In this document: piece by piece, positions 12,201 through 23,703 of the stretch
Numbering within the stretch: position 1 is the first letter of the stretch
Layout of the letters: every line of letters begins with the position of its first letter
NCBI GenBank assembly: GCA_003254925.1
Contig: QANZ01051560.1
Coordinates: 124,001 to 188,000, forward strand
Direction of reading: 5' to 3'
From: Chamaecrista fasciculata
Lineage: Eukaryota > Streptophyta > Magnoliopsida > Fabales > Fabaceae
Length of the DNA stretch: 64,000 nucleotides
Translations under genes and position numbers: made by a program
The notes under the pieces: model-generated
Told to the model about the DNA's origin: nothing
Database searches by the model: none
The model's input: only the letters and a program-made list of their open reading frames with translations

Positions 12201-14354
12201 ACTATCTTTTCTCAAGAAATTACATTCTTGTGCCAAATATTCCAGTTGCTTTGAACTATTTACATCATCAAGCACAATGAGAACTTTTCTACAACTAAGC
12301 CTTCTTGAAACAGCAGTGGATCCAAGAACCCTTTGTGAGTTATTAAGGATATTTTCTTCCTTGAAAAGTTCTAAGACGAGATTATCACGTACATGTTTTA
12401 GTCCATGCTTTTCAGACTCTTCCCTTACATTTTCCAAGAAACAGCAACTTTCATATTGGGGAGATAATTTAGAAAACACTGCTTTAGCTATAGTTGTCTT
12501 GCCTATGCCTCCCATCCCCCAAATTCCAACTATTTGAGCTTTTTCCAGTAACAATTCAATACATTCACAATTTTCATGAATTCCAACAAAACCTTTCAAT
12601 GCACTTGGATGACCATAATCTAATTTTTGCAAAACATCATTGACAATGTTCCGAATTAGTTCAGATTCATCCCTAGCACACATAAAAAAGGAAAAGTAAA
12701 TAAACTAACTAATGTAAAACAAAAATATTAGAGTAAATCAATAATTTGGTTCCTAAAAGGTGATAGATTTCTCAATTTAGTGATAAAATTATAAAATTTA
12801 GTCCTCAAAAGGTACAACTATAATCAATTTAGTCCTTTTGTTAAAGATACTAATTAAAATTTAATGACAAGTCTGATGAAGTCTGTCTTAAATTTTGTTG
12901 ATATTATAGTTAACGATTGATGTTAAAAATCATATTAACCGTTAAATTTGAACTAATATCTCATGACCAAATTAATTGTAATTGCATCTTCCAAAGACCT
13001 AAATCTTATAATTTCATCTTTAGATTAAATTGATATTCATCTTTTATGAACAAATAATTCATAATCTGATTCCAACTATTTGACTTTTTTCCAGTAACAA
13101 TTCAATACAGTCACAATTTTCATGAATTCCAACAAAACCTTTCAATGCATAAGGATGACTATAATCTAATTTTTTTCAAAACGTCAATCATAATTTTTCA
13201 AATTAGTTCAAATTCATCCTTAGCACACATTAAAAAGTAAAGGTAAATAACCTAACTTATGTACAGTAATATAAAGATAGACTAAATTCATAATTTAGTC
13301 GCCAAGTCTAGTCCCTGAAAGATACCATTACATTCAGTTTGATCCTTTATCAAGATATAAATTCAAATTCAATGTCTAATAACATCAATTGTTAACTGTG
13401 TTGTTTAACAAAATTTAGAACTACATATTTCTCAATAAATTTCAACTAGTATCTTTAAAAAAAGGACCAAATTGATAGTAATTGTATTTTTCAAGGACCA
13501 AATTAAAAATTGATCATCTTTCAGATAATATATCATTAGGCAAAAGTACTCTTGGTACCCCCAAAGTATGAGGTCAGTTTCAGTTGTATCCCCGGGCTTT
13601 TTTTGGTCAATTGTACCCCCAATATTTCATATTTGAATCAACTGTAGCTCCAATGTTCCATATTTTAGTCAATTGTACCTCTAAATTGGGGATATAGTTA
13701 ACAAAAAAAAAAATTGAGGATATAATCAACTCAAAAATCTCCTTTGGGCATAACTGAAAGTGACCCGTACACTCTGGTGTATATAGAACATAGTCCCACA
13801 GGAAAAGATGTTAAGAAATAATCCAAAATTTCACTTGAACAAAGGAATAATTACCTAAAGAAGCGAGAGTCCCAGCCAGCTAAATTAGAAGCTTGAAAGA
13901 GAGAATCTCTCCATTCCTTGACCTTATGATGGTTGTGAATGAAATCTCTCTCATGTTTTGCAAACGCGTCTTTGTAAGTACCATTCTGCTTGCGAACATC
14001 AGATGGGTCAACTTTGTAGAACACAGGTATCACAAATTGTCCCTCTTCCTTTCTGCATTTGAGTATATGGGTGAGTTCATCCAAACACCATTTTGAGAAA
14101 CCGAAGTTTTCTGAGAAAACCACCACAGATATGCAGGAATCGCGAATTGCTTGGAAGATTGAGTCGGAAATGTGGTCTCCTTTGGGAAGATCGTAATCAA
14201 TGTAGGTTTTGATTGAGTTTTGGGAAAGAGCGGTATAAAGATGGCTGGTGAAATTGGTGCGAGTGTCGTCGCCTCTAAAGCTGATAAATACATGGTAATT
14301 TTTGGGGTTAGAAATTGGTGGAGAAGAAGAAAAGCAAGAAGCAGCAGAGCCCAT
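9210..14354 (-). CDS. TNL-2: TIR-NBS-LRR immune receptor with C-JID
   Basis: Predicted exons are 14354-13855, 12672-11595, 11501-11202 and 11117-9210, in phase, giving 1261 aa. I chose the ATG at 14354 (MGSAASC) because it aligns with the paralogues; an open frame extends further upstream. The TIR has FISFRGDDTR and WCLDEL. NB-ARC has GMGGIGKTT, LIVLDDVN, VIITTRDKH, GVPLAL, DIACFLKG and MHD. Exon 4 has a long LRR array, then a C-JID with PGNSVPLWF (about residue 1047). The tail carries the basic patches KRKRC and KKLKVD, a possible nuclear signal. Intron 1 is unusually long (1182 bp) and contains a degenerate second copy of the start of exon 2 plus inverted-repeat elements. Coding sequence appears intact. 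Confidence 0.9.
12731..13064. mobile_element. MITE-like element in TNL-2 intron 1
   Basis: Begins gagtaaatcaataatttgg and ends with the approximate reverse complement (caaataattcataatctg). It belongs to the same family as 29229-29530 and 35393-35607. Diverged relatives of its sequence follow the second exon-2 copy (13275-13530). Confidence 0.5.
13069..13300 (-). repeat. Degenerate duplicate of the start of TNL-2 exon 2, inside intron 1
   Basis: This stretch matches 12523-12745: the first ~150 bp of the NB-ARC exon plus its 5' intron border. Examples are the shared attccaactatttga and ccagtaacaattcaataca. The duplicate keeps a possible acceptor (ctaag followed by gatgaa) but has substitutions. 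Spliced from exon 1 it would stop after about four codons, giving a TIR-only product. Confidence 0.8.
13539..13795. mobile_element. Degenerate inverted-repeat element in TNL-2 intron 1
   Basis: The left part reads aggcaaaagtactcttggta with 'gtacccc' blocks. The right part ends with a partial reverse complement (ggcataactgaaagtgacc). It is a weak match and may be only a fragment. Confidence 0.4.
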
Positions 14355-14595
14355 GGTTGTATTGTATGTATGTATTAATGTATAGCTATTCGAATGCAAA
14401 AGAAAACATCTATTCTTCTTCTTCTTCTCCACGGGAGAGAATGCTGATAATGGTGATGTTTGACCGAAGCAGCAAGATTGATTTAAGATAGAATGGTGAA
14501 GAGGGTTGCTTTCATAAGCTGGCAGCACACATTATTGACTTGATTAATTATTAAAGTCAAATGCTAAAATGGTTCTAAATGTATATTTAATTGCT

Positions 14596-15128
14596 CAAAG
14601 GGTCATTTTGGTCCTAAATGTATGTCTTAATGTTCATTTTGGTCCATTATGTTTCAAAATGTTCAAATTGGTCCTAAATGTTAATAAAATGTTTGATTTT
14701 GATCCTAAATGTTAGTAAAATGTTTCATTTTGGTCTCATATTATTGAATTGGGTCAAATTTCTCTCGTTTCACATTTCAAGTTTAGAGGACTTGTTAAGA
14801 GGAACTAGTAGCTCTGAATTCGTCGCATTCGAATTTGAAACGAGAGAGATATGATCAACTTTGCTTATTTGACCATGAAACGAGCAGTCTACTTTTAGGA
14901 TCAATTTGACCTCGTTTGTTGACGACCCCAATTAAATAGAGAAAGTACTCTTTGAGAACAATACTTAGCTCTAAACTCGTCACATTTGAACTTGAAACGT
15001 GTCATATTCAATAGTTTGGACCAAAATGAAACATTTTGCCAACATTTAGGACCAATTTGAATATTTTGAAACATAATGGACCAAAATGAATATTAAGGCA
15101 TACATTTAGGACCAAAATGAACCTTTAA
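14596..15128. mobile_element. Inverted-repeat element upstream of TNL-2
   Basis: The left arm starts caaagggtcattttggtcc and the right arm ends ggaccaaaatgaacctttaa. Inner arms are also inverted (fragments of gaatttgaaacgagagag). It starts about 240 bp upstream of the TNL-2 start codon. A related element lies in the same position upstream of TNL-4 (34243-34755). No coding capacity seen. Confidence 0.7.
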
Positions 15129-16563
15129 CCTATTTATTTCTTTTGGTAAAAGTACTCGTTTCATCCTCAAACTTTATATTAACCTATCTTTGTCTGCAGT
15201 CAATTTCATCTCCAATATTTTACATTTTGGTCAATTTTATTATTTTACTAACTTCATGTAATAAATTAACGGCATATTGCATCTTGTTTTCTAATTTGAG
15301 TTAAAATTTGAGTTTCTTTTTCTATCAATTTTACATTATATATCATTAGCCACATAAATTCTAACGTTAATATTTGGGTAAGTAAAAAGAAGAGATTAAA
15401 TTGAAAAATGTTTAATTTAGTCGACATAATAGAATGATAGAGCTACCATTTTTTAGAGTTATACATGCTACTGTTATTTATATATATATATATATTTTCA
15501 AAAAAGTTAATTGTTTTTAATTACACTTCTAACAAGCCCAGAAAGAACTATCATAAGATGTAACTTACTGTCAAGACAAATCCTGAAGTGAAGTTGTGAA
15601 ATGCAGATGAAATTTTCCATTTTAAGTTTTTCCTTCACATTTTAATAATGATTCAGAATGTATAGTTTAAAAAATTTTAAAAACTATACAAAAGTTAACA
15701 TACTTTAAGCGCAATCATCTCCCATACTGTCATATCAATCACTCTAGAACTCTGTTTCATTGGTAACAAATAATACTTTTTTTATTTTTAACAAACCCAT
15801 ACAATTTTCGTACCCTTCAACTATAACCCCATTTGATTAAGCAAATTGTGAAGACAACAGTTTGGCCTTTCTCACTGTGAATTCATTGAATAAGATAGGA
15901 TACAGTAAATGGGGACAAAGTAAAATTGTATTCAATGTGACTAGACAGAATTTGAAGACTCAACACAATCTCAGAACAAAATGATGCCAGACATTCCAAA
16001 GATGATTATTCCAACGAAGGGGTCATCACTCAAATATACACGTGCCTGCAACAAAAACAAGAAGTATATAGTGTTACAACTTCGGTTTTCCTCTCAAGAT
16101 GAATACTGTAGTAAGCAACAAAAGCTGTGTTTGTTTGCTGTTCCATCTAGATTACTACTACAACTAGCTTAGTCATGAAAAAGTTTTCTGGAGTATACAA
16201 TTAACAATTATCTAGATAGCCTCTGTTGCAGGTGAATTTTGTTATAATGAGACAAAAGTCCTCCAAAGTAAATAGAATGGTAAAGAAGATTAAGAAGTTA
16301 TGACCTGATAAATAATTCTAAATCATGAAACTAAATCATCTTAATAATGAAGCAGGGTCACACACCATGTTTCAATTTATACGTTCCAATTATCTAGTTG
16401 GATGACAGTTATGGCTAAGTCAAACTATATGATAAAGGACAATAAACAAAAGTCAAGGATCATAACAAAAGTCAGCATAATCTAGCTAGATCAATGAAAT
16501 TAAGTATAAAAATAGCACTAACCTTTGTTATATGACTCCAATTTGAAAATTGCTGAGTACAAC
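15129..16563. other. 3' flank of TNL-3, no gene seen
   Basis: Contains half of a 'gtcaatttcatc'-type element (about 15150-15430), a TA microsatellite near 15480, and sequence at about 15720-16050. The last part resembles the flanks at 30640-30900 and 39400-39660, a shared TNL 3' flank. It may include TNL-3 untranslated sequence. Confidence 0.5.
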
Positions 16564-19500
16564 TCAGTTTTCCAATCCCAATGGATGTTCAACAACAGGA
16601 GATCGCTTCAATTTCTTTGCTAGATGGAATTGTTGCTGTTGCTGCTGCTCATCCATATACTGATAGAAATTCTGTAGCTGCTCATCAATATACCGATGCC
16701 TCTTTGTTTTCACACCCGAACCCAGATTCCAAATTCCATTTGTTGAATGAAAACTATGATATTCTGATGCATATATTGGGCAGACTCCACACTCTTTCAT
16801 TTCAATCAACCAGGTCCAAGGCGTGTCAGTAATAACAGTGAATTCAAATATAAGCTTTGGGTTATAAGTAGTACACTCAACATTTCTTCTCCTGTCTCTG
16901 ACTTCCTTCAATATGTAGTCACTTTTAGCTGGATCATACCACAGAAAAACATTATCTGAATTCAAATCCTCAAAAGCCTCACAGAGTTTCCATGAACTTG
17001 CACATCCCGTATCTTTACCATCTTCAAAGTAGCATTGGCATTCCAAATACCTCCTTAAACAGTTATCCTTTGAGGTAAACTGAGGAAGAACAGAGCAGAA
17101 AACAAAACCCAATAACCCATCAAAAGATGGAGCAATTTCAACTGTAATGGAAGCCTCTTTAGCTTGGTTATTTCCAAACCACTGTGGAACTTGACTCCCC
17201 TGGTAACAAACCTTACCTCCATGATAATTATATACTGCTTGCTTCAATGAGAAATGAGCAAATTCCATAACACCCGAAAGAGAATGCTGCTTCAGCTTTA
17301 AGCAATCTTTGAATGAGCAGAAGAAGGAGTGGAATATGTCCATTTCTATCTGAAGTTGCCTAAAAATGGTTAAACTGAAAACTGTCTCCAACGATGTGCA
17401 GTTACTGGCATCTAATTTTATAACTGATTGTGGAAGCTCTGGTAGAGCGCGAAGCCTTTTGCAACCGCTTAGGGAGAGTTCTTTTAGCCCCGAAAGATAT
17501 CTGATGCTTGCAGGCAAGCTCTCCACACTGCTACCATCTAGGCTTAGTTTGCTCAATGATGATAACATGCTGATATTATCAGGGAGGTCAGTGAGATTAT
17601 GGCATTTGAACAAATGAAGGTGCTGCAAAGATCGCAAGGCAGAAAATAAGATATGAAGCATCGGCTTGTCAATTATGCACCTATGAAGAACAAGCTCCTC
17701 AAGAGATCTCAAGGAACATAACTCATCTACAGGAAGATTCTTTAGTCTTGAGCCATTGAGCCCGAGCCATCTAAGTTTTCCAAGAGACCCAGTTGATAAA
17801 TGGAAGACTTCAGTTCCAGTCAATTTTAAATTTAAACATCTTACTTCCTCTAATGACAGTGAAAATTCCTTAAGACTATAACAGTAATTGACATTAAGTT
17901 CTCTAAGAGATGCTAAATGACACTGACTTTGGAGACTCTTCAATTCTTTGCACCTAAATAGATTCAAAGTAGCAAGTCTCTGAAGAGATAAGATAGACGG
18001 ATGCACATTACACAAACTTCCGCAATATGAGAGATCCACCCATTCAAGATTTTGTGCCTTCGAGAAGTCGGGCAGTTCCATCAATTGCTTGGATCCACTT
18101 AGGTTAATTCCCTTTAAATTCATAAATTCCTGTAAAAAAATAAAGGAGAAACTTACATGGGAAACTTCTCGTATTTCAATTATCTTAAAAAGAATTCAAA
18201 ATCTATACCTGTACCCCATTCCAAAGTTTCTTAACATGGCTGTTTCGCATGTGAAGCTCAACAAGATTCTCAGGACAAAAGGTTGATGGTAGAGACTCTA
18301 AAGGATATCCATCCCAATGAAGGTACCTTAATTTATCAGATAATGACTCAAGACCAAAAGGAATGTTCACATTGCACGATCTCATGTCTGATGGAGAATA
18401 GAGTTTCAAAAATCTGAGATTAGCCATCTTTTTGAAAGTATCAGCCTTCAATTGTACAGATCTAATTTCAGATACATTTAATATTATGCCTTCAACTTCC
18501 TCAGTTCCCTAAGAAAATGGAAAATTAGAAAAACAGTAAGCACCTTGAATCATGCTTAGTTATTTTTCAATGTATATCACATATATTTTGCTAGTAAAGA
18601 TAGTGGCTCTATTTCTTACCCGATTATTTTTCAATACATCATAGACTTCTTTAGGATCCCACAGTCGAGAACGTCTGCCAGGTTCTTTGATACACTCTTG
18701 ACGAACTATTTCCCATCCCATTTCTTGTATTAAGTCATGCATCCACACTTTGTCTTCAATAGTTATAAGAGCCTTATCTAGAAGGGTTCTTATGCCAATG
18801 ATTGCATGGAAGCCATAGCTTTCTAATAGTCTTATCACATGCTCTTTAGCTTCTCCCTTCAAAAAGCAGGCAATATCTAGAAAAATCTCCCTTTCTTCAT
18901 AATCTAGTCCATCATAACTCAATTTCAATACTTCTTGGATGTCTTCATTAGGAATTGTTTTTATTTTTGTCATTGCACTGTTCCATTCTTCTTTAGTTTT
19001 CGAATGAAGAAATGAACCCAACACAATCAAAACTAACGGGATGCCTTTGGCATAAGCAACAGCACTATTCGATAGTTGTTCATATCCCATTTCTGGATAG
19101 CCTTTGTGAAAGGCTTTGGAGCAGAAAAGCTTTAGGGATTCATAATAACTCAATGCCTTGGCCTCGTGTATTTTCCTAACCCTTCCAATAAGCAAATGCT
19201 TATCTCTTGTAGTTATGATAACTTTGCTACCCAGTCCTAAGCAATCACATTCTCTAGCTAAATATTCTAATTGCTTTGAACTACTGACATCATCAAGCAC
19301 AATGAACACCTTTTTCCCACTAAGCCTTCTCATAACAAATGTAGATTCTACTGCTTTTGGAGTACCATCATGGAAATTTTCTTCTCTTAGTAGCTCTAAG
19401 ACAAGCTTATCACGTACATACTTCAGTCCATGCTTTTCAGACTCCTCCCTCACATTCTCCAAGAAGCACCTGCTTTCATATTCAGGAGATAGTTTGGCAA

Positions 19501-20666
19501 ACACAGCCTTAGCCATAGTTGTCTTACCTATGCCACCCATGCCCCAAATTCCAATTGTAGGGACATTTTCCAGTAACAACTCAATATATCTACAGTTTTG
19601 ATCAATTCCAACAAGACCTTCTAATGCACTTGGATACCTGTGGTCCAATTTTCGGAGAACGTCATCTACAATGTCCTGAATGAGTTCAGAATCATCTCTA
19701 CAATATGGAATGGAATAATCAGAACAAAACAAAAGAACGAATTAATTTAACCAAAAATGTACAAAGGGAGGAAAATATAGCGATAATAATAATGATATTG
19801 GACGTTATTATGCATGTGATTCTCTTTACATCTCATTTGAAAGATAAGACGCAAGGACTGTAGTAGAAATGTTATGGGGAATTCACAAAAAGTCTCCTTC
19901 ACTTTTTTTTTTTTTGACAGAACTCCTTCAATCAGTATATGCAACTTATATTATCGCGGGCACTTCTTCATTGGCATGGTAAGTGATATCATACGATTTT
20001 GGGGACTTTTGAAGAAATTAAACCAGACTCAAAGAAATAAAAAAAGGGAAAAGAATCAGTCTAGTCCTAGTTTGATACAGGTTATAATAAAACAGAAATG
20101 AAAAAGAAGCTAGAACAAGTCAAACATAAGCAGAAGTTTAAAGACTACTTCAAAAAGATGGAACAATTTTACCCATATTTCCGTGAATCCCAACCAGCCA
20201 ATTGGGCGATTTCAGAAAGACCCTTTTTCCAATTGGTCACTTTCTCCTGGATGTTCGTGAAATGTTCCTCATGTTTTGTGAATGCTTCCTTATAAGACCC
20301 AATCTGATTGCGAACATGTGATGGATCAACTTTATAGAAGACAGGTACAACTATTTGTCCCTGATCTCTCTTGCACTTGAGTATTTCAGTGAGTTCATCT
20401 AAACACCAATTGGAGAAAGCATAATTTTCCGATAAAATTACCACAGATATAGTGGAATCCCGAATTGCTTGAATGAGTGATTGTGAGATCTGATCCCCTC
20501 TGCGAATCTCGGAATCAATGTAGGGTTTGATTGATTTTTGGCAAAGAGCGGAGTGTAGATGACTGGTGAAGCTTCTTCGAGTGTCGTCACCTCTGAAGCT
20601 GAGAAAAACATCGAACTTCTTCGGAGAAATTGAAGCAGAGGAAGACGAAGAAGAAGTATTAGCCAT
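16564..20666 (-). CDS. TNL-3: TIR-NBS-LRR immune receptor with C-JID
   Basis: Predicted exons are 20666-20173, 19697-18620, 18508-18209 and 18129-16564, all in phase, giving 1145 aa. The ATG at 20666 begins MANTSSSSSSA. The TIR has FLSFRGDDTR and WCLDEL. NB-ARC has GMGGIGKTT (about residue 217), FIVLDDVS, VIITTRDKH, GIPLVL (usual GLPLAL), DIACFLKG and MHD. Exon 4 has LRRs, then a C-JID with GSQVPQWF (about 933). The tail has a six-Gln run and AKKLKRS, a possible nuclear signal. The exon 1 donor lies at a shifted position relative to TNL-1/-2, so the junction encodes KYG-DDSE rather than R-DES/RDEA. Coding sequence appears intact. Confidence 0.9.
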
Positions 20667-21663
20667 AGTAGTTGGCTATTACGATTGATGAACTGAAGAA
20701 AACACAGTGAGCAAGATTTTTTTCTTCGAAAATAGCGTTGTTGGTTGAAACAACTAGTAGAGTAGACTGCCATTGGACAGTGAATAATACTGAATATCAA
20801 TGGTCAAAAATCAAAATAATTTGTGAAGGATTATTTTTTTAATATTAAAAAATTTCTATAACGTTGAAAAATTTTCTATAGCGTTGAAAAATTTCCAACA
20901 AACTTTATTGCTTCTCAAGAGCGTTTTCATTTTCATGTATGTCTAATGTCGGCATGAAGCGGGAAGGAATGGTGTTCGCTCCTTTTCTTTTTTCTTGACT
21001 TCTTTTCATTGGCGTTTTGTCTATTCCACGTTTGTTATCCAATAAATGAATTTGGAGTGTCCTTAAATTTATTATTTGACATTATAGGGAAAGGTTTAAG
21101 TGAGTTGACCTTGAGGCTATGGATCAACCTTCTCAAAATCGAACTAGACAAAGACTTGGACTAGTGTTCAGTTCAGGGTTTGATTGGTTGAATTGGTCGA
21201 ACCATCAGTCGGACCGGATGATGCAATAAATGATTATTTTTAATATATTAAATATAAATCCTCTATAATCATACAAATAATTATTTTAAATGTAATTAGT
21301 AATTTATTTTATTCTAAATATTAAAAGAACAAATGAAAAAGAAGGATAAAAGATGAATGAGGGCCTCCACTTTGCCTTCTTATAATTTTTAATCAACTTT
21401 CTTTTTATTTAAAAAAAAATTTGGGTGAACCACCGATTTTTTGGGCGATGTGGCGGTTGGACCCGGTTCGTCGGTTTTCGCCCGGTCCAAATGCCGGTTT
21501 GGTTATTTTGGTCGAACCCACTCGCTTTTGTATTCGGTTGGCGATTAAACCGGTCGGACCGTTTGGTCCGGTTCTGACAACACTGGTCAGGATAGGCCTT
21601 CAGGTTTGTGAGAGCTTATAGAGGTACCTACAGATCGTCTATCAAAAACGCTCTCACATCGGC
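20667..21663. other. 5' flank of TNL-3 and repeat debris
   Basis: Presumed TNL-3 promoter, followed from about 21170 to 21600 by repeat DNA rich in ccggt/gaacc motifs. Examples are tcggaccgtttggtccggtt and an inverted relative near 21180-21220. The repeat part is likely a decayed DNA transposon. No gene seen. Confidence 0.45.
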
Positions 21664-21712
21664 AGTGAGATTCGAACTCACGACCTTATAGATTATGAGT
21701 TGACTCTTTACC
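21664..21712 (-). other. tRNA-Met-like fragment (pseudo-tRNA or SINE remnant)
   Basis: On the minus strand the sequence reads as the 3' half of an elongator tRNA-Met. It has ctCATaatct at the anticodon position (CAT, 21695-21697), aggtcgtgagttcgaatctcac as variable loop, T arm and B-box-like gttcgaatc. There is no matching 5' half or acceptor stem, so it is not a functional tRNA. It could be a tRNA-derived SINE piece. It abuts the 21714 transposon end. Confidence 0.5.
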
Positions 21713-22333
21713 TAGAGCTGTCAAAATAGGCTAAGCTCTATGGGCTGACCCATAGCCCTATCAAAAAATTTAGGGTTGAGCCACAAAATTGACTAATTTT
21801 TTTAATTAAGGCTTTTTGAGTCCGACCCTAATAAGATTAGGACCAAAAAGGGTTAGGACCGACCTTTATTAGGACTACCCTAATTATTTATTATTATTGA
21901 AAAATATTTAAAGTACTATAATAATTCAGTGTTTTAAATATTTCATATATTTTTTAATTGTAAATAAAAATAAAAATATTAATTCAAAAATAATATTTCA
22001 AAGGAAGATAATAAAAATTATATAGTTATGGATGATTAAATAATGAATAATTTTGTGAAATATATATTTTTACTGATTTTATGTTCTACATTAATAATTT
22101 TATTATGTAATTTTGAGAATGTAAAATATTTATTTAAGTTGTGACTTGTGATATTATCTCTTAATTTTGATTCGTATTACAAAAAATTACATAATTGAAG
22201 TTTTATTTTTAAAGTAAATTACACATAAGGTCCCTGTGGTTTGACCCATTTATAGAAATGGTATATGTGGTTTAAAAAGTTGCAAATAAAGGCCTGTGGT
22301 GGTTTGCTCCGTTAACAAAAAGGGTCCTAAGTA

Positions 22334-23703
22334 GGGATGATCATGGGTAGGGTGTGGGTATGGTACTATGATACCCGGACCCATACCCGGATGTGAGCGG
22401 GTATCAAAATCAATCCCCATACCCATACCCGTTGGGTAGTCTAATCCCCATACTCGCACCCAGACCTAGAAAAATTTTAAAATGAATTATTTTTTTGTTA
22501 ATATAAAATTTATATTTATCGAATTTTTTACATCCATAACTACTATAAATAAAAAAATAAATCATAAATGTGAATGCATTAATAAAATATTTCAATATTT
22601 ATAAAAACTTTAATATTTTTTCAGTAAAAAATGTTAAAGTATTATATTTTTGGCTTAAGTGCAATTTTGGTCCCATAATTATGACAAAGGTTTCATTTTG
22701 GTCCCATAACATTTTTGTTGCAATTTTGGTTCCATAACTATGACAAAGGCTTCATTTTGGTCCCATAACTTTTTTTGTTGCAATTTTGGTCCCATAACTA
22801 TGACAAAGGTTTCATTTTAGTCCCATAACTTTTTTTGTTGCAATTTTGGTCTCATAACTTCTCAAAAGGTTCCACTGTTAGTCCCTTGGTGAATTCCATC
22901 CATATTTAGCCGTTAAGTATGACGTGGCATAGGGACTAGGATCATGATGTGGCAAAATAAGATGAAATGGACTGAAATAGGATCTATATGCAACATATTA
23001 AAACTTATCTATACCCAACCACAATATATACAAAGAGTGGTACTTCCTCTTCCTCGTCAGCCTAACGAGACTTCCTCTTCCTCGTTCCGCTTCCCGATTT
23101 GCCGTCGCCGCCGCTTTGGTCGTTCGACTCTGGCTGAGGATCCCATCGACTTCGTCGGTACCTTCTGATTGAAGTCTCTTCTTTCCCACCAGATTGGTCC
23201 CTGTCAGTACCACTCTTTGTATATATGGTGGTTGGGTATAGATAAGTTTTAATATGTTGCATATAGTTCCTATTTCAGTCTACTTCATCTTATTTTGCCA
23301 CATCATGATCCTAGTCCCTATGCCACGTCATACTTAACGGCTAAATATGGATGGAATTCACCAAGGGACTAACAGTGGAACCTTTTGAGAAGTTATGAGA
23401 CCAAAATTGCAACAAAAAAAGTTATGGGACCAAAATGAAACCTTTGTCATAGTTATGGGACCAAAATTGCAACAAAAAAAGTTATGGGACCTAAATGAAA
23501 CCTTTTTCATAGTTATGGGACTAAAATTGCACTTAAGCCTATATTTTTTATATATAAAAATATATTTATTATTACTAATGGGTATATGGGTAGGGTACCA
23601 CCATACCCAGACCCGTATCCATTAAGGATGGGTACGGGTCTAGACCCATACCCATATGATAAATTTCAGTGTCCCCATTGGGTATGGGTATTTTGATCAT
23701 CCC
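22334..23703. mobile_element. Third nested element with 'gggatgatcatgggta' ends
   Basis: The left end gggatgatcatgggta is matched by tattttgatcatccc at 23703. Inner arms are tracts of 'acccatacccg' and the inverse. A flanking TA may be the target duplication, but this is uncertain. It interrupts the left arm of the 22211 element: joining the sequence on each side restores similarity to the right arm near 24600. Confidence 0.7.
22652..23539. mobile_element. Innermost long-arm MITE with 9-bp target duplication
   Basis: Starts ggcttaagtgcaattttgg and ends with the reverse complement. The arms are about 390 bp and nearly perfect, built from several 'tggtcccataact' units. A perfect 9-bp duplication tatattttt (22643-22651 and 23540-23548) supports a Mutator-like origin. 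The about 150-bp centre (23045-23200) is GC-richer and non-repetitive and could be a captured gene fragment. A transcript would fold into a very long hairpin. Confidence 0.85.

Noticed and set aside
12124..12537. 137-codon plus-strand ORF opposite TNL-2 NB-ARC
   Set aside because: Antisense shadow of a conserved NBS exon; the same shadow recurs at 19158-19601 opposite TNL-3, as expected from shared coding sequence.
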